From the NCBI GenBank assembly GCA_001567115.1, contig LMZT01000163.1:1-64000 (forward strand): 64,000 nt of DNA, written 5' to 3'. A program made the translations under genes and the position numbers. Position 1 is the stretch's first letter. Each line of letters starts with the position of its first letter. Of the stretch, positions 19,697-29,008 are shown in pieces. The notes beneath the pieces are model-generated. The model searched no databases and was not told the origin of the DNA. It saw nothing but the letters and a program-made list of their open reading frames with translations. This DNA comes from Candidatus Hinthialibacteria bacterium OLB16. GTDB taxonomy: Bacteria; Hinthialibacterota; Hinthialibacteria; OLB16.

Positions 19697-21793
19697 GTGA
19701 CCCAGGCTGAACAGACCGAAGACTTTCCAATCCAATCCGATGGCCCCAGCCCACTCTGGATCCTCCTGCTTCACTGGAAAGTGATTTGTGGAATTACGCT
19801 GGTGGCGATGATCCTGGCTGCGTTGGTGTCAGGATTTGTCCCCAAGGTCTTTCGAGCCAGTTCGACCCTGATGGTCGCTTCTCCACGCTATACTCAGAAC
19901 CTGAAACTCCCTCCTCCCAGCATCGACATGACCACAGTCAAAACTCTGTCAAACTCCTATACCACCTACCAGATTGTCATCAGCCGGCTGAGGACACAGG
20001 CCGGGATCATCAATTCACTCCATGATAAAATTCAATCCGAAGACCCCTGGGCAGCGATTGCAGCCACCTCAGCCACCGAGGCAGCCAATCTTCTGGGTTG
20101 GCCCCTTGATGAATCCTTTCGAGAAGCCTGGGCAGATTTGCCACCCGCTTATCTTCTGCCGGCCTATCTGGGATTTGATGAGGATTTCTTTGCTGAATTG
20201 GACCCGATTCAACTCGGTAAATATTTGAACTCTCAAATTAAAACATCCAAAGAAACCAACATGACTACAGAGTATCAGCCGTTGATTACTCTGACAGCAG
20301 ATAGTAGCAGCCAGCAAGCGGCGGCCCTGCTGGTTTTTATCTGGTCGAAAACCATCCAGGGCATCATTCAGACAGATTTCATTGGCCCGGTTTTCAAAGA
20401 TCAGGTTAAGCGGCTCTCTCAGATTCAAAATACCGATGAAGCCCTTGAAGATGTGCACAAGCAGATTCGAGATCTGCTTGTCCTGTCTGAAATTGATCTC
20501 AAAGAAAAAGAAAAGGAAGCGATTACTTCAACTTTGTATTCCGGTTCAAGCCCTTTATTTTCACTGCGGGAAACATTGACACGAGACACACTGAAAAACA
20601 GCGCCATCATACGAAATTTGCGCGCCATGCTGAATGATCTGGAATTGAATGGTGAATGGATCGGAAATCTGAACAACCTCGATGAAGTTCTCCAGGATCC
20701 TGAGAAAAAACATGTGGCGGATGGTGCACTCCTGGAGGCGAACAAATCAGCGCTGCTGGAACTTGAGGCAGTTGCCAGCAGGCTCACCCAGATTACCGGG
20801 TTTGAAGAGAGATCTTCCAGTATCAGCTGGAATCCACCCTATTCACCGGATCAAATCCAATCTCTGGTAAAAAAGATAGGTTCACTCAGGCAAGCCAATT
20901 CGGAAATCGAGCCTGAGCTGCTGCAGTCCAGCAACCTCCCGGCAGGGGACATCAAAACAATAACCCAGGCCCGGGATTTCCTCGCTTCGTTGAATGAGGT
21001 GACCTATTACCTGCAGGGTGTGATTGGGCGCCAGGAGACATTCATAAAAACGACAAATGCACGAAAAGCTCTTCTCACAGCTGAAAAAGAACTCTACACA
21101 GCCCGCAAGGAAAACAATATCGAACAGATTTCAACTGATCTCAAAGTCCTCACTCAGGATCATCAGGTGGCCATGCAATCCCTGGGCAACCTGCTTGGCC
21201 AGCCAGGAGTGAACGAAAACAGCCCGGAAACCCTGGCACTCAAGGAAAAAATTCGAGGAATCGAAATCAGAATGAGTGAAATTGAAGACAAACTGGCAAC
21301 CATTCGTCTGCTGCTCGAGCGGCTCGAAGAAAACCGCAAACATGCCTTTAATTTCCTCGAGCTTCAACGCACCTTTTATGAATCGATCATTTCAAAGCTG
21401 ACAGAGATTTCACAGGAACACATTCGGAACCAGAAAGAACTGAGCCTGGTGAATGAATCCAAGGAAACCCTGGAACGCCTTTCTAACCAGATGAATGCTC
21501 ATATTCAGAATGTTCTCGTGAGACAGAATTCCTTGAAGCTGAAGCAGAATACTCTCCAGAAGATTTATGATAATTCTCTCGAAGATTTCGGAGGTGTTGA
21601 GGCTCTGAGTATTGATTATTCCAATGTGTTGAGGGTTCACCTGTTCAATCCCCCAGAACCTCCCAAAAATAAAGTTGCTCCATCGCGGAGCGTGATCGTA
21701 CTGATCGCCGGTTTGTTGATTTTCCTGTTGACTTCAGCTGGTTTCATCCTGCATGAGCGCCTCAGGATGCTCAGAGGAACTGGTGTGGTCTGA
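19697..21793 (+). CDS. Wzz-like chain-length/polysaccharide co-polymerase protein
   Basis: A 698-residue protein starting at GTG 19697, three bases after the lnt stop. A first membrane helix lies at about residues 27-49 (WKVICGITLVAMILAALVSG) and a second near the end (VIVLIAGLLIFLLTSAGFIL). In between are about 600 periplasmic residues, largely Glu/Lys/Leu-rich helices predicted as coiled coils. This two-helix topology with a long extracytoplasmic helical region is that of polysaccharide co-polymerases (Wzz type), which set chain length in O-antigen or exopolysaccharide export. It lacks a C-terminal tyrosine kinase domain and is longer than typical Wzz. The following heparinase-like and glycosyltransferase genes support a polysaccharide role. 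Confidence 0.65.
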   Translation: MTQAEQTEDFPIQSDGPSPLWILLLHWKVICGITLVAMILAALVSGFVPKVFRASSTLMVASPRYTQNLKLPPPSIDMTTVKTLSNSYTTYQIVISRLRTQAGIINSLHDKIQSEDPWAAIAATSATEAANLLGWPLDESFREAWADLPPAYLLPAYLGFDEDFFAELDPIQLGKYLNSQIKTSKETNMTTEYQPLITLTADSSSQQAAALLVFIWSKTIQGIIQTDFIGPVFKDQVKRLSQIQNTDEALEDVHKQIRDLLVLSEIDLKEKEKEAITSTLYSGSSPLFSLRETLTRDTLKNSAIIRNLRAMLNDLELNGEWIGNLNNLDEVLQDPEKKHVADGALLEANKSALLELEAVASRLTQITGFEERSSSISWNPPYSPDQIQSLVKKIGSLRQANSEIEPELLQSSNLPAGDIKTITQARDFLASLNEVTYYLQGVIGRQETFIKTTNARKALLTAEKELYTARKENNIEQISTDLKVLTQDHQVAMQSLGNLLGQPGVNENSPETLALKEKIRGIEIRMSEIEDKLATIRLLLERLEENRKHAFNFLELQRTFYESIISKLTEISQEHIRNQKELSLVNESKETLERLSNQMNAHIQNVLVRQNSLKLKQNTLQKIYDNSLEDFGGVEALSIDYSNVLRVHLFNPPEPPKNKVAPSRSVIVLIAGLLIFLLTSAGFILHERLRMLRGTGVV

Positions 21794-21827
21794 AAAACGG
21801 GATGGCGGGGGCTGGAAAGCTTCTTTA

Positions 21828-23732
21828 GTGGTATTGTCCCAGACACTCATCCACATCCCTTTTAAACAGCTCCTCGCGCTGATCAGGCATCGTTTGAAGA
21901 AGCAGCGGAGCCGCCTGTTTCCCTCATACGAAGCCAGGAGGATCCAAAAAAGGTTTGTACACGACTGGCCGCTTGCCCGCAGGCGAATAAATCAGCCGGA
22001 AATATTCATCTCTCCATCAAATCCTGAACGGCTTGCCTGCCTTCTGGCAGCCTGGCGGGACCTCCAAAATGGAAAGATCACAGTCCTCAATCGGATTGAA
22101 ACATTCCCCCCTGGCAGTTTCTGGTCCCTTTTCGAGCAGAGGAATCTGCCTCCGCTGGTCATTGAAACACTCCACTACCACCAGGTCCTTGCTGATTGTG
22201 CCGAACTGCTCCATGCAGGTGCGTGGCCGAATGACAGAGAAGAGTTCCTGGATCGCCAGGGAGTTTTGGATGCCATCCAGGAGATCATCCGTTCCTGGCG
22301 GGAAAGATTTCCGGTTGGTTCAAATGCCGGCTGGACAGCCTTTGCCGCCGCCTGGCGGGTGGGTTCATGGCTGAAAATCGACCAGATCCTTTCAATGTGG
22401 CCGCTGAAAAATTCCGAAAACCTTCGTGGCATGCTGGCCGTAGCGCTTTTCGAGCAGGGGCTGTTTATCGAGCGCAACCTGGAGAGCCATCTGGGAGGCA
22501 ATCATCTCCTTAACAATCTGTGCGGGCTGGCTCAGCTGGCCGGATATTTCGAGGGGCCTGCTTCGGAACGGTGGATGAAAATCCTGCGGCGTGACCTTCC
22601 TGTCCAGTTGAAAAAACAGATTCTTCCCGATGGCGGACATTATGAACTCTCGCCCATGTATCACTGCCTGGTGATGTCCGACCTTTTGTCGGCCGCTGAA
22701 TCTCTCCGGACAGTCGATGCTGGCTGGGTGGAGGAACACCTCCATGAACCTGTGCAGCGGATGGGTGGTTTCCTCGCCGCTGTCCTCCATGATGATGGAG
22801 ATATCCCATTCTTCAATGATGCGGTCCTTGGGCAGGCTCCATCTCCCATGGAGCTGTTCCAGCGCCTGGAAAAGTTGGCTGGATCTGAAGCCGATCCAGC
22901 CGGAGAAAAGGTGGCCGCACTGAATGTGCTGACACACTCTGGCTTTGTCCGTCTCAAAGCCAGGGGGCTGACTGTGATCATCGACCAGGGGCGCTTGGGG
23001 CCGGATGAACTCATGGGGCATGTCCACAGTGATGCCCTGTCATTTGAAGTGTCTTTTAAGCACCAGAGGGTATTGGTCAATCGCGGTGTGTATGAATACA
23101 CATCAGGCCCCAGAAGGAACGAGGCGCGCTCGATCCGCTCCCACAATACCCCCTGTGTGGATGATTGTGAGCAGGCTGAAATCTGGAGCAGCTTCCGTGT
23201 GGGACAGCGCCGCCACCTCGATGAGCATTTTTTTATTGAAACCGGGGATGGATGGCGGGCTGGGGGGGGCTGGCGGACCCCCGGGGGAGTCTCGATTCAA
23301 CGCTCCATCATCCTGACAGGGCAGGGAAGGCTCGAGGTCTGGGATTCCATCAAAGGGGAGGGATCTCACAGCATTTCGATTCCATTCCACTGGGGTCCTT
23401 CTCTCGAGGTAAGACTTTGTTCACAATCGCCTTTCACACATGGGCTGGGCGCCTGCCGGGAATGGGTGATCCATGGACAGGATGTGAATTTTTATGGGAA
23501 AACTTACTCACACCCGCCTGGCGAACTGCTTGTGGAGCCGACCACCTGGTGGCCCGGTTTTTACCGTGAAGAAAGAATCGAACGGTTGAAATTCCATCAA
23601 AAATCAGCCGCTCTCCCTGTCCTGGTGTGGACCGTATTTTCACCCTTTCCGGAACTATTGGCGGAGACCGATGAAATCTGGAAAGACCAGGCACACAAAC
23701 TCTTGAATGATCCCGCTCTCGTGCGTAAATGA
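21828..23732 (+). CDS. Heparinase II/III-like polysaccharide lyase family protein
   Basis: The reading frame is open from 21753, inside the previous gene, but the sequence looks coding from about 21830; a GTG at 21828 after GGAAAG is the likely start, giving about 634 residues. The N-terminal half is an alpha-helical toroid (SPMYHCLVMSDLL region) and the C-terminal part carries the heparinase II/III motif with His and Arg/Tyr residues (GHVHSDALSFEVSF, NRGVYEYTSGPRRNEARS, RSHNTPCVDD). Family members cleave uronic-acid polysaccharides by beta-elimination; many homologues sit in biosynthetic capsule operons and may edit the nascent polymer. No signal peptide is evident. The stop overlaps the next start (ATGA), so it is coupled to the GT4. 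Confidence 0.85.
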   Translation: MVLSQTLIHIPFKQLLALIRHRLKKQRSRLFPSYEARRIQKRFVHDWPLARRRINQPEIFISPSNPERLACLLAAWRDLQNGKITVLNRIETFPPGSFWSLFEQRNLPPLVIETLHYHQVLADCAELLHAGAWPNDREEFLDRQGVLDAIQEIIRSWRERFPVGSNAGWTAFAAAWRVGSWLKIDQILSMWPLKNSENLRGMLAVALFEQGLFIERNLESHLGGNHLLNNLCGLAQLAGYFEGPASERWMKILRRDLPVQLKKQILPDGGHYELSPMYHCLVMSDLLSAAESLRTVDAGWVEEHLHEPVQRMGGFLAAVLHDDGDIPFFNDAVLGQAPSPMELFQRLEKLAGSEADPAGEKVAALNVLTHSGFVRLKARGLTVIIDQGRLGPDELMGHVHSDALSFEVSFKHQRVLVNRGVYEYTSGPRRNEARSIRSHNTPCVDDCEQAEIWSSFRVGQRRHLDEHFFIETGDGWRAGGGWRTPGGVSIQRSIILTGQGRLEVWDSIKGEGSHSISIPFHWGPSLEVRLCSQSPFTHGLGACREWVIHGQDVNFYGKTYSHPPGELLVEPTTWWPGFYREERIERLKFHQKSAALPVLVWTVFSPFPELLAETDEIWKDQAHKLLNDPALVRK

Positions 23733-25042
23733 TTGACATGAAATTTCCCCGCATCGCCTTTATTGATCTCGCCTTTAACTGGCCTCCGGTTGGTGGTTGC
23801 TGGGTGGATTTGAAAGAGATCATGTCCCGCCTGATGGCGCGGGGGTTTGAGGTGCGCCTGTTCACCCCGGTCTGGACCGACTACTACCCGAGAGGTGATA
23901 TCCGTGAAGAACTGCCATTCCCGGTCCACAGGATTCATTTCAGCCGTTTCACTTTCAATGCCTGGCATCTCAGGCAGCGTTTCGGAAAGGCGGTGCGTGA
24001 ATGGTCTCCGGATCTGGTCTTCCTTGGTGAAGGGTATCACCTCAAGCATCACCTGCTGGCACACTTTGCTCCGGATTTCCCGGTCTATGTCCGTTTTTAC
24101 GCCTATGACACCCAGTGCCTGAATCTGCATTACTGGCTTTATGATCAGCACCGAGTCTGCGATGGAGGTTTTCTGACTGACCCGGCCCGTTGCCACCGTT
24201 GCTGGCACCCGGGGGCCTCTTTTCCGAAGCGCCTGGCCAAAATTCTCCTGGGTTACCCGGATCGCCACCCTCAGCTGCATTTCACTCAGGAGTATGCCGC
24301 CGCGCTGGCCTTTACTCCCTGGTACCGGTTCATGCTGCCGGAGTGGCTCTGGCAGGCTGAGGCGCTCATTGTCTATAACGAGTTCACGGCGCAGTTCTAT
24401 CGAAAGCATTCGAACCGGGTCCGGATCATTCCCTCGGGGGTCGATACCTCCCGTTTTCCCTGTGTCACTCCCACCGACCGGCGGAAAAAGATCATCCTGG
24501 TTCCGGGAAGAATCAATGATGAACTCAAAGGATTCTCTACAGTCCGGCAGGCGTGCCAGCGGCTTTATCAGATGGGCTATGACTTCGAGGTGCGCATCAC
24601 CACCACATGTGAAATCCCCACCCATGATCCCTGGATCCACAACCTGGGCTGGGTCTCCCAGGATCGGGTTCCATCCCTGTACCAGGAAGCAGACATTGTC
24701 ATTGTTCCCAGCATCTGGGTTGAACCCTTTGGCATAACCACACTTGAGGCCATGTCATCGGGTCTGCCGGTGGTCGGATCGAGAATCGGGGGGATTGCCG
24801 AGACCATTGTGCATGGGCAGAGCGGCCTGCACTTTGAGCCTGGAAATTCCGAACAGCTCTGCGCCCTTTTAAGAGGGCTTCTTGAATCCAAGGATCTTCG
24901 CAGACGCCTCGGCGAAGCAGCCCGACAACGTGCGGTTGAGCAATATGACTGGGATCAGGTAGTGGATCGTCATTACATTCAGCCTTTCCTCCTGAAATTC
25001 GGCCAGCTGCAGCATGAGAAGCGGAAACGGGCCTGGGCCTGA
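23729..25042 (+). CDS. Glycosyltransferase family 4 (GT-B fold)
   Basis: A 437-residue protein. The C-terminal half shows the GT4 donor-binding motif: PSIWVEPFGITTLEAMSSGLP with the E(x7)E pair, followed by VVGSRIGGIAETIVHGQSGL. The middle carries IIPSGVDTSRF and ILVPGRINDELKG, typical of GT4 enzymes. A cysteine cluster in the N-terminal half (CDGGFLTDPARCHRCWHPG, about residues 146-164) resembles that in some exopolysaccharide and Cys-rich GT4 enzymes, and may bind metal. It overlaps the heparinase-like gene by ATGA and is the last gene of the polysaccharide group. Sugar specificity cannot be read. The convergent neighbour ends nine bases away. Confidence 0.9.
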   Translation: MIDMKFPRIAFIDLAFNWPPVGGCWVDLKEIMSRLMARGFEVRLFTPVWTDYYPRGDIREELPFPVHRIHFSRFTFNAWHLRQRFGKAVREWSPDLVFLGEGYHLKHHLLAHFAPDFPVYVRFYAYDTQCLNLHYWLYDQHRVCDGGFLTDPARCHRCWHPGASFPKRLAKILLGYPDRHPQLHFTQEYAAALAFTPWYRFMLPEWLWQAEALIVYNEFTAQFYRKHSNRVRIIPSGVDTSRFPCVTPTDRRKKIILVPGRINDELKGFSTVRQACQRLYQMGYDFEVRITTTCEIPTHDPWIHNLGWVSQDRVPSLYQEADIVIVPSIWVEPFGITTLEAMSSGLPVVGSRIGGIAETIVHGQSGLHFEPGNSEQLCALLRGLLESKDLRRRLGEAARQRAVEQYDWDQVVDRHYIQPFLLKFGQLQHEKRKRAWA

Positions 25043-25051
25043 GGATCGGGG

Positions 25052-26704
25052 TCAGTGCCCTGCCTGCCCGAAAAGGTCCAGCATCCAGTACTGCCGTTTC
25101 CTGAACAGCCTGCAGGACAACAACAGCAGCACAAAATAAACTGCCATCGAATACAGCATCGCCATCAGAAATCCCAGGACAGAAAGCGAATCTTCCATTT
25201 CCGTTTCCCGCAGCAGAAAATACAGAGGGAGGCTTAAAAGCCCAAAGACAATCAGGTTCACATAGCTCCACAGCCCCAGCAGACACCCGCGCTTATCCTG
25301 GCGAGCTCCGGAAACCGGCCTTCTTCCACTCGATTGAACCGGAAATGGAAAGATCAGTGACGATAGGTTCGCCCACCCGAACAGAACAAGCAGCACCGAA
25401 AAATTCAAGGGCAGGAGGAACACCAGTTTCTCAGGCACCATGAACAGGAATGCAGCCATGATAAGGATCAGCACATTCCAGATCATGGCGACACACCCGA
25501 ACGCCAGATTCTTCCCAATCAGAAAACTCACTGGCCGAATGGGTGTGCTCAACAGATGCGACAGAGCTTTCCCTTCGAACCCAAGTGAAAAATAGGCTAC
25601 CTGGAATTCGACATAAAGCAGAATCAACAGGCTTGGCAGGATGATCTCCGCCCCGCCTGAAAGGATGCGGCTCACATCACTCCCGCTGCGGATCAGCAGC
25701 ATTCCAAAGGGCAGCAGAAACAGGAATGACTGCTGCAAGAGCAGGGTCTTCACCGCGGGTTCACGCTTCATCACCAGCAGTTCTTTGGAAAACATTCCCC
25801 AGATGGGGCCGACCCTCCTTCCGGGAGATGTGGCGTTCCTTTCGCCCGGAATCTCCCAGGTCAAATTTTCCTTCCCTGCCGGGCCTGCACCCTGGAGTTC
25901 CCCATGCAGCACCCTGTCGAGCAGGCTGATCCCAGCCGAGCCGAGGAAGCCTGTGAATGCCGCAAGAAGGAGAACCAGCAAAAAGGTCTCGATCACTGCC
26001 AGGCTTTCTCCCGTAATCAAGGTCGAATGCCAGAAAGGCGGAGTCCAGCTCACCCAGGCGGGGAGCTGATGACTGCCCAGGCGATGGAGCAGGCTGCTGA
26101 CATCCCCCTGGATCAAAACCTGGATGGCGATGAAGAGTCCGATTCCCACGAGTGGGAGGAGGATGCGCAGCAGGTCCTGGAACCGCCGCCCCTTCAGCAT
26201 ATTGAGAAACAGAAGGATCACCAGCTGGCGGACCTGCGCCACCTGCATCAAAAATACGAGAAAGATCCCGCAATGGATCATAGTCCTCAGGGCATCAGGG
26301 GATATCGAATGCAGGATGCTGAACAGGGCCGGCAGAAAAAACAGGAGAGGGGGTGAACAGAGCGCGGCCACGATCAGGACTGTGTATAGCTGCCAGGCAC
26401 GAAGTGGCAGCAATCCCGCCTTATCGACAGTTGAATAATCCTCTGAAAGTGAACCGAAAAAAGGCGAGAGGAAAGCATACATGAAATAAGCTGCCATCCC
26501 GAACTGGACCAGGGTCGCTGCAATCTCCGGAGGGAGTCCATCTTCGCCAATCGTCTGACTGGCCAGGTAAGGCAGCACAATCCACCCAAACCCCGCCAGC
26601 AGTGCCATCAAGGCCCATTCCAATGCTCTGGCGAATCCCTGGGGATTCCCCGCCCGCCAGGACTGGAGGAAATGGATCTGCAGGAGAAGGGCGATCTGTC
26701 TCAA
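25052..26704 (-). CDS. ABC-2-like membrane permease, no ATPase alongside
   Basis: A 550-residue protein with about twelve hydrophobic segments in two halves, separated by a hydrophilic stretch around residues 275-305 that includes EIPGERNATSPGRRVGPIW. The repeated six-helix arrangement and motifs such as SLSEDYSTVDKAGLLPL resemble ABC-2 export permeases of the large two-part type found with natural-product and unknown ABC systems. No ATP-binding gene is adjacent. The start overlaps the preceding GT9 stop by four bases, so it is the last gene of a minus-strand operon. Substrate unknown. Confidence 0.6.
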   Translation of the reverse strand: MRQIALLLQIHFLQSWRAGNPQGFARALEWALMALLAGFGWIVLPYLASQTIGEDGLPPEIAATLVQFGMAAYFMYAFLSPFFGSLSEDYSTVDKAGLLPLRAWQLYTVLIVAALCSPPLLFFLPALFSILHSISPDALRTMIHCGIFLVFLMQVAQVRQLVILLFLNMLKGRRFQDLLRILLPLVGIGLFIAIQVLIQGDVSSLLHRLGSHQLPAWVSWTPPFWHSTLITGESLAVIETFLLVLLLAAFTGFLGSAGISLLDRVLHGELQGAGPAGKENLTWEIPGERNATSPGRRVGPIWGMFSKELLVMKREPAVKTLLLQQSFLFLLPFGMLLIRSGSDVSRILSGGAEIILPSLLILLYVEFQVAYFSLGFEGKALSHLLSTPIRPVSFLIGKNLAFGCVAMIWNVLILIMAAFLFMVPEKLVFLLPLNFSVLLVLFGWANLSSLIFPFPVQSSGRRPVSGARQDKRGCLLGLWSYVNLIVFGLLSLPLYFLLRETEMEDSLSVLGFLMAMLYSMAVYFVLLLLSCRLFRKRQYWMLDLFGQAGH

Positions 26705-27786
26705 GAGTCGATTTCCATTGGTGAAGTGGTTTTCTGCTGAAGCATCTTCTGGATCGTGCCGGTGACTGCCTCCACAGTAATATCAGTAAGGCAAGGGGGT
26801 GGCATTTGTTTGTACTGGCAGGTGCGGGCATAACAGGGCTGGCATTCCCTCGGGGCCTGAAGAACCACAGCCTCCGGAGAGTATGGGCCGGTGCGGACCG
26901 GATTGGCCGGTCCGAAAATCGCAACTACCGGAACTTTCATGGCTACCGCGATATGCATCGGGCCGGTATCTCCTGTGACGGCCAGATCGAATGAGGGCAT
27001 CAGGGCTGCCAGATCGAGCAGACGGCCGCGTGCAACAATGCTTCGCAGAGGAATCGTGACCCGCTCCAGTATCTGGCGCTCTTCCTCGTGGTCATCGGGT
27101 CCACCGGTCAGAACCGGCGAAATTCCCTCCCGGGCCAGTGCATCCGCCAGAGCCGCGAACCGGTCCACTCCCCATCGGTTCGCTGGTTTCCTCGCAGAAA
27201 AATTGAGGAGGACCCGGGGGGATTCTGGCGGCAGATCCAGCTCCGAAAGAATGGCAGCGGCACGCTGGCGGTTTGCGGGGGTAAGCGGGAGTGTAAAATC
27301 TCTGGTGAATTCTCCACGGTAACTGGCTGAATGGATCGAACACCCCAGTGTGGATATCAAGTCCAGGTGGCGGTCGACCGCATGGCGATCCATGCTGGGA
27401 AGAGGCACCGGGTCGGTATAAAGAAAGTGGGTCCGCTCCGGGCTGGGGGAATACCCCAGGATCCGCTTCGCCCTGGCCCAGCGGCAGACTCGCAGGCTCT
27501 TCCAGAGTCCCTGAAAATCGATCGCCACATCCCAGGGGACCTGCTGCAGGCGGCTCTTCATCTCACGGCCAAGCTGCAGCTGCTCTTTCCAGCTGCCACG
27601 GCTGCGTTCGCGTGAAAGGATGTAGAGGTGGTCCAGCTCCGGCAGCCCCGAAAGCAGATCTTTGAAAGAATCCTCCACCACCCAACCCAGCCTGGCACCT
27701 GGAAATGACTGCCTGAGTGCTCTGAGTGACGGAAGCACATGGAGGATATCTCCCAGTGAAGATAAGCGCACCAGCAGGATATTCAT
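26701..27786 (-). CDS. Glycosyltransferase family 9 (ADP-heptose:LPS heptosyltransferase-like)
   Basis: A 361-residue GT-B enzyme. It begins MNILLVRLSSLGDILHVLPS, the N-terminal GT9 signature with SSLGDI and the acceptor-side Asp. The C-terminal half has VTGDTGPMHIAVAMKVPVVA and FGPANPVRTGPYSP, the conserved GDTGPxHxA donor site. A late cluster of Cys (PRECQPCYARTCQYKQMPPPC) is also seen in heptosyltransferases, where it follows GP...P. The family transfers heptose to lipopolysaccharide core, which fits a diderm envelope. It is coupled by overlapping ATGA to ribF on one side and to the ABC-2-like permease on the other. Confidence 0.88.
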   Translation of the reverse strand: MNILLVRLSSLGDILHVLPSLRALRQSFPGARLGWVVEDSFKDLLSGLPELDHLYILSRERSRGSWKEQLQLGREMKSRLQQVPWDVAIDFQGLWKSLRVCRWARAKRILGYSPSPERTHFLYTDPVPLPSMDRHAVDRHLDLISTLGCSIHSASYRGEFTRDFTLPLTPANRQRAAAILSELDLPPESPRVLLNFSARKPANRWGVDRFAALADALAREGISPVLTGGPDDHEEERQILERVTIPLRSIVARGRLLDLAALMPSFDLAVTGDTGPMHIAVAMKVPVVAIFGPANPVRTGPYSPEAVVLQAPRECQPCYARTCQYKQMPPPCLTDITVEAVTGTIQKMLQQKTTSPMEIDS

Positions 27787-28703
27787 GCTTTTGAAAAAAA
27801 GGCCTGAGCGTCGGCACGGTCCTGTTCGATCTGCCGGATCAGCGCCTCCGCATTCTCGAATTTCCTGGGATCACGAATTTTTCCCAGCAGTTCCAGCCGC
27901 ACCCGCATCCCATACAGATCACCCTGGAAATCAAGCAGATGCGCTTCAAGAACAGGCTCTTCATTCTCAAAAAAAGTTTTGCGTGTCCCGAAAAAAAGCA
28001 GTCCAGGCCCGAGGGTTCCCGGCTCTTCCGAACTGTCATCCCAGGCTTGCACAGCATAGACGCCTTCCGGGACCAGTGGAGGAAGCACAGGCCGGATATT
28101 GGCGGTTGGAAAACCGAGCAGACGGCCCCGCTGGTCACCCTGAACGATCTCACCCGAAATTTCCGGAGGCCTCCCCAGAAGCCGTGCCGCAAGTGAGATA
28201 TTGCCATCCAGCAGCGCCTTTCGGGTTCGTGTGCTGCTGACCTCATCATCTTCCACGAGATATGGAGGGACCACCTCGACTGTAAACCCAAACCTTCTCC
28301 CGAAATCCTGCAGGTGCTGGACACGCCCTTCCGCACGCCTGCCGAAGCAGTAATTGAACCCGACCACCACATGCCGCACTCCCAGGTGTCCTGAAAGGAA
28401 ATCATGGGCAAACGCCTCTGAACGGGTTGATGCCCATTCCTGCGAAAAGGGAGGCGCCAGTATCTCTCGAATTCCGCATGCCTTCAGCAGCCGGATTCTT
28501 CGTTCCAGCGGGATCAGAAACAGGGGTGGTTGTGAGTGTGTTGAATTCAGCACCGCACGCGGATGGTTGCTGAAGGTGAATACTGCCGGAACAAGCTGGA
28601 GGCGCTCCGCCGATTGGCATGTCCTCCTCAGAATTTCCTGATGGCCGAGGTGAACCCCATCGAACAGCCCGAGCGCAATCGCGGCAGGAGCCTCGAGCCT
28701 CAA
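27783..28703 (-). CDS. ribF: Bifunctional riboflavin kinase / FAD synthetase
   Basis: A 306-residue protein with both catalytic domains. The N-terminal nucleotidyltransferase begins ALGLFDGVHLGHQEIL, with the GxFDGVHxGH site (residues 12-22), and continues FTFSNHPRAV and VGFNYCFGRRAEG. The C-terminal flavokinase part has GRLLGFPTANI (about 185) and VPEGVYAV. RibF makes FMN and then FAD from riboflavin. The length is normal and all signature motifs are present. It sits between the DUF1858 gene and a GT9, an operon without obvious functional logic. Confidence 0.95.
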   Translation of the reverse strand: MRLEAPAAIALGLFDGVHLGHQEILRRTCQSAERLQLVPAVFTFSNHPRAVLNSTHSQPPLFLIPLERRIRLLKACGIREILAPPFSQEWASTRSEAFAHDFLSGHLGVRHVVVGFNYCFGRRAEGRVQHLQDFGRRFGFTVEVVPPYLVEDDEVSSTRTRKALLDGNISLAARLLGRPPEISGEIVQGDQRGRLLGFPTANIRPVLPPLVPEGVYAVQAWDDSSEEPGTLGPGLLFFGTRKTFFENEEPVLEAHLLDFQGDLYGMRVRLELLGKIRDPRKFENAEALIRQIEQDRADAQAFFSKA

Positions 28704-28761
28704 TCCCTCCCAGGGGGGGCGGGGATGGGATGGATTGACTTGATGACAGGTGATCCATTCC

Positions 28762-29004
28762 CTAATCCAGCTTCTCCGTTCGGACGGACTGGATCTCTTC
28801 CATCACATCCCGGTAAAAATGGTCTGCATCAGCCTGGTGAACCAGCACTCCAGTCTCCAGCCTCTCCTTCTGGACCGCCGGGCAGCCGAAACAGGAGGCC
28901 CCGAAATGGTTGTAGAGCACCGCGGCAGTCTCTGGAAAGGCATCCAGCAGATCCTTGATGCGCATGGTTTCCAGCTGCTCACGGGTGATTCCTGTTCGGT
29001 CCAT
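28762..29004 (-). CDS. DUF1858-type small Cys protein
   Basis: The upstream frame is longer, but the start used is the ATG at 29004 (MDRTGITREQLETM), six bases after the permease stop region, giving 80 residues. It contains IKDLLDAFPETAAVLYNHFGASCFGCPAVQ, with CFGCP about 20 residues from the C-terminal part. This is the DUF1858 / ScdA-N-like signature, in which a helical domain carries a CxxC pair, often linked to disulfide or iron-sulfur reactions. Function in this operon is unknown; its neighbours are a sugar permease and ribF. Confidence 0.75.
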   Translation of the reverse strand: MDRTGITREQLETMRIKDLLDAFPETAAVLYNHFGASCFGCPAVQKERLETGVLVHQADADHFYRDVMEEIQSVRTEKLD

Positions 29005-29008
29005 GGCC

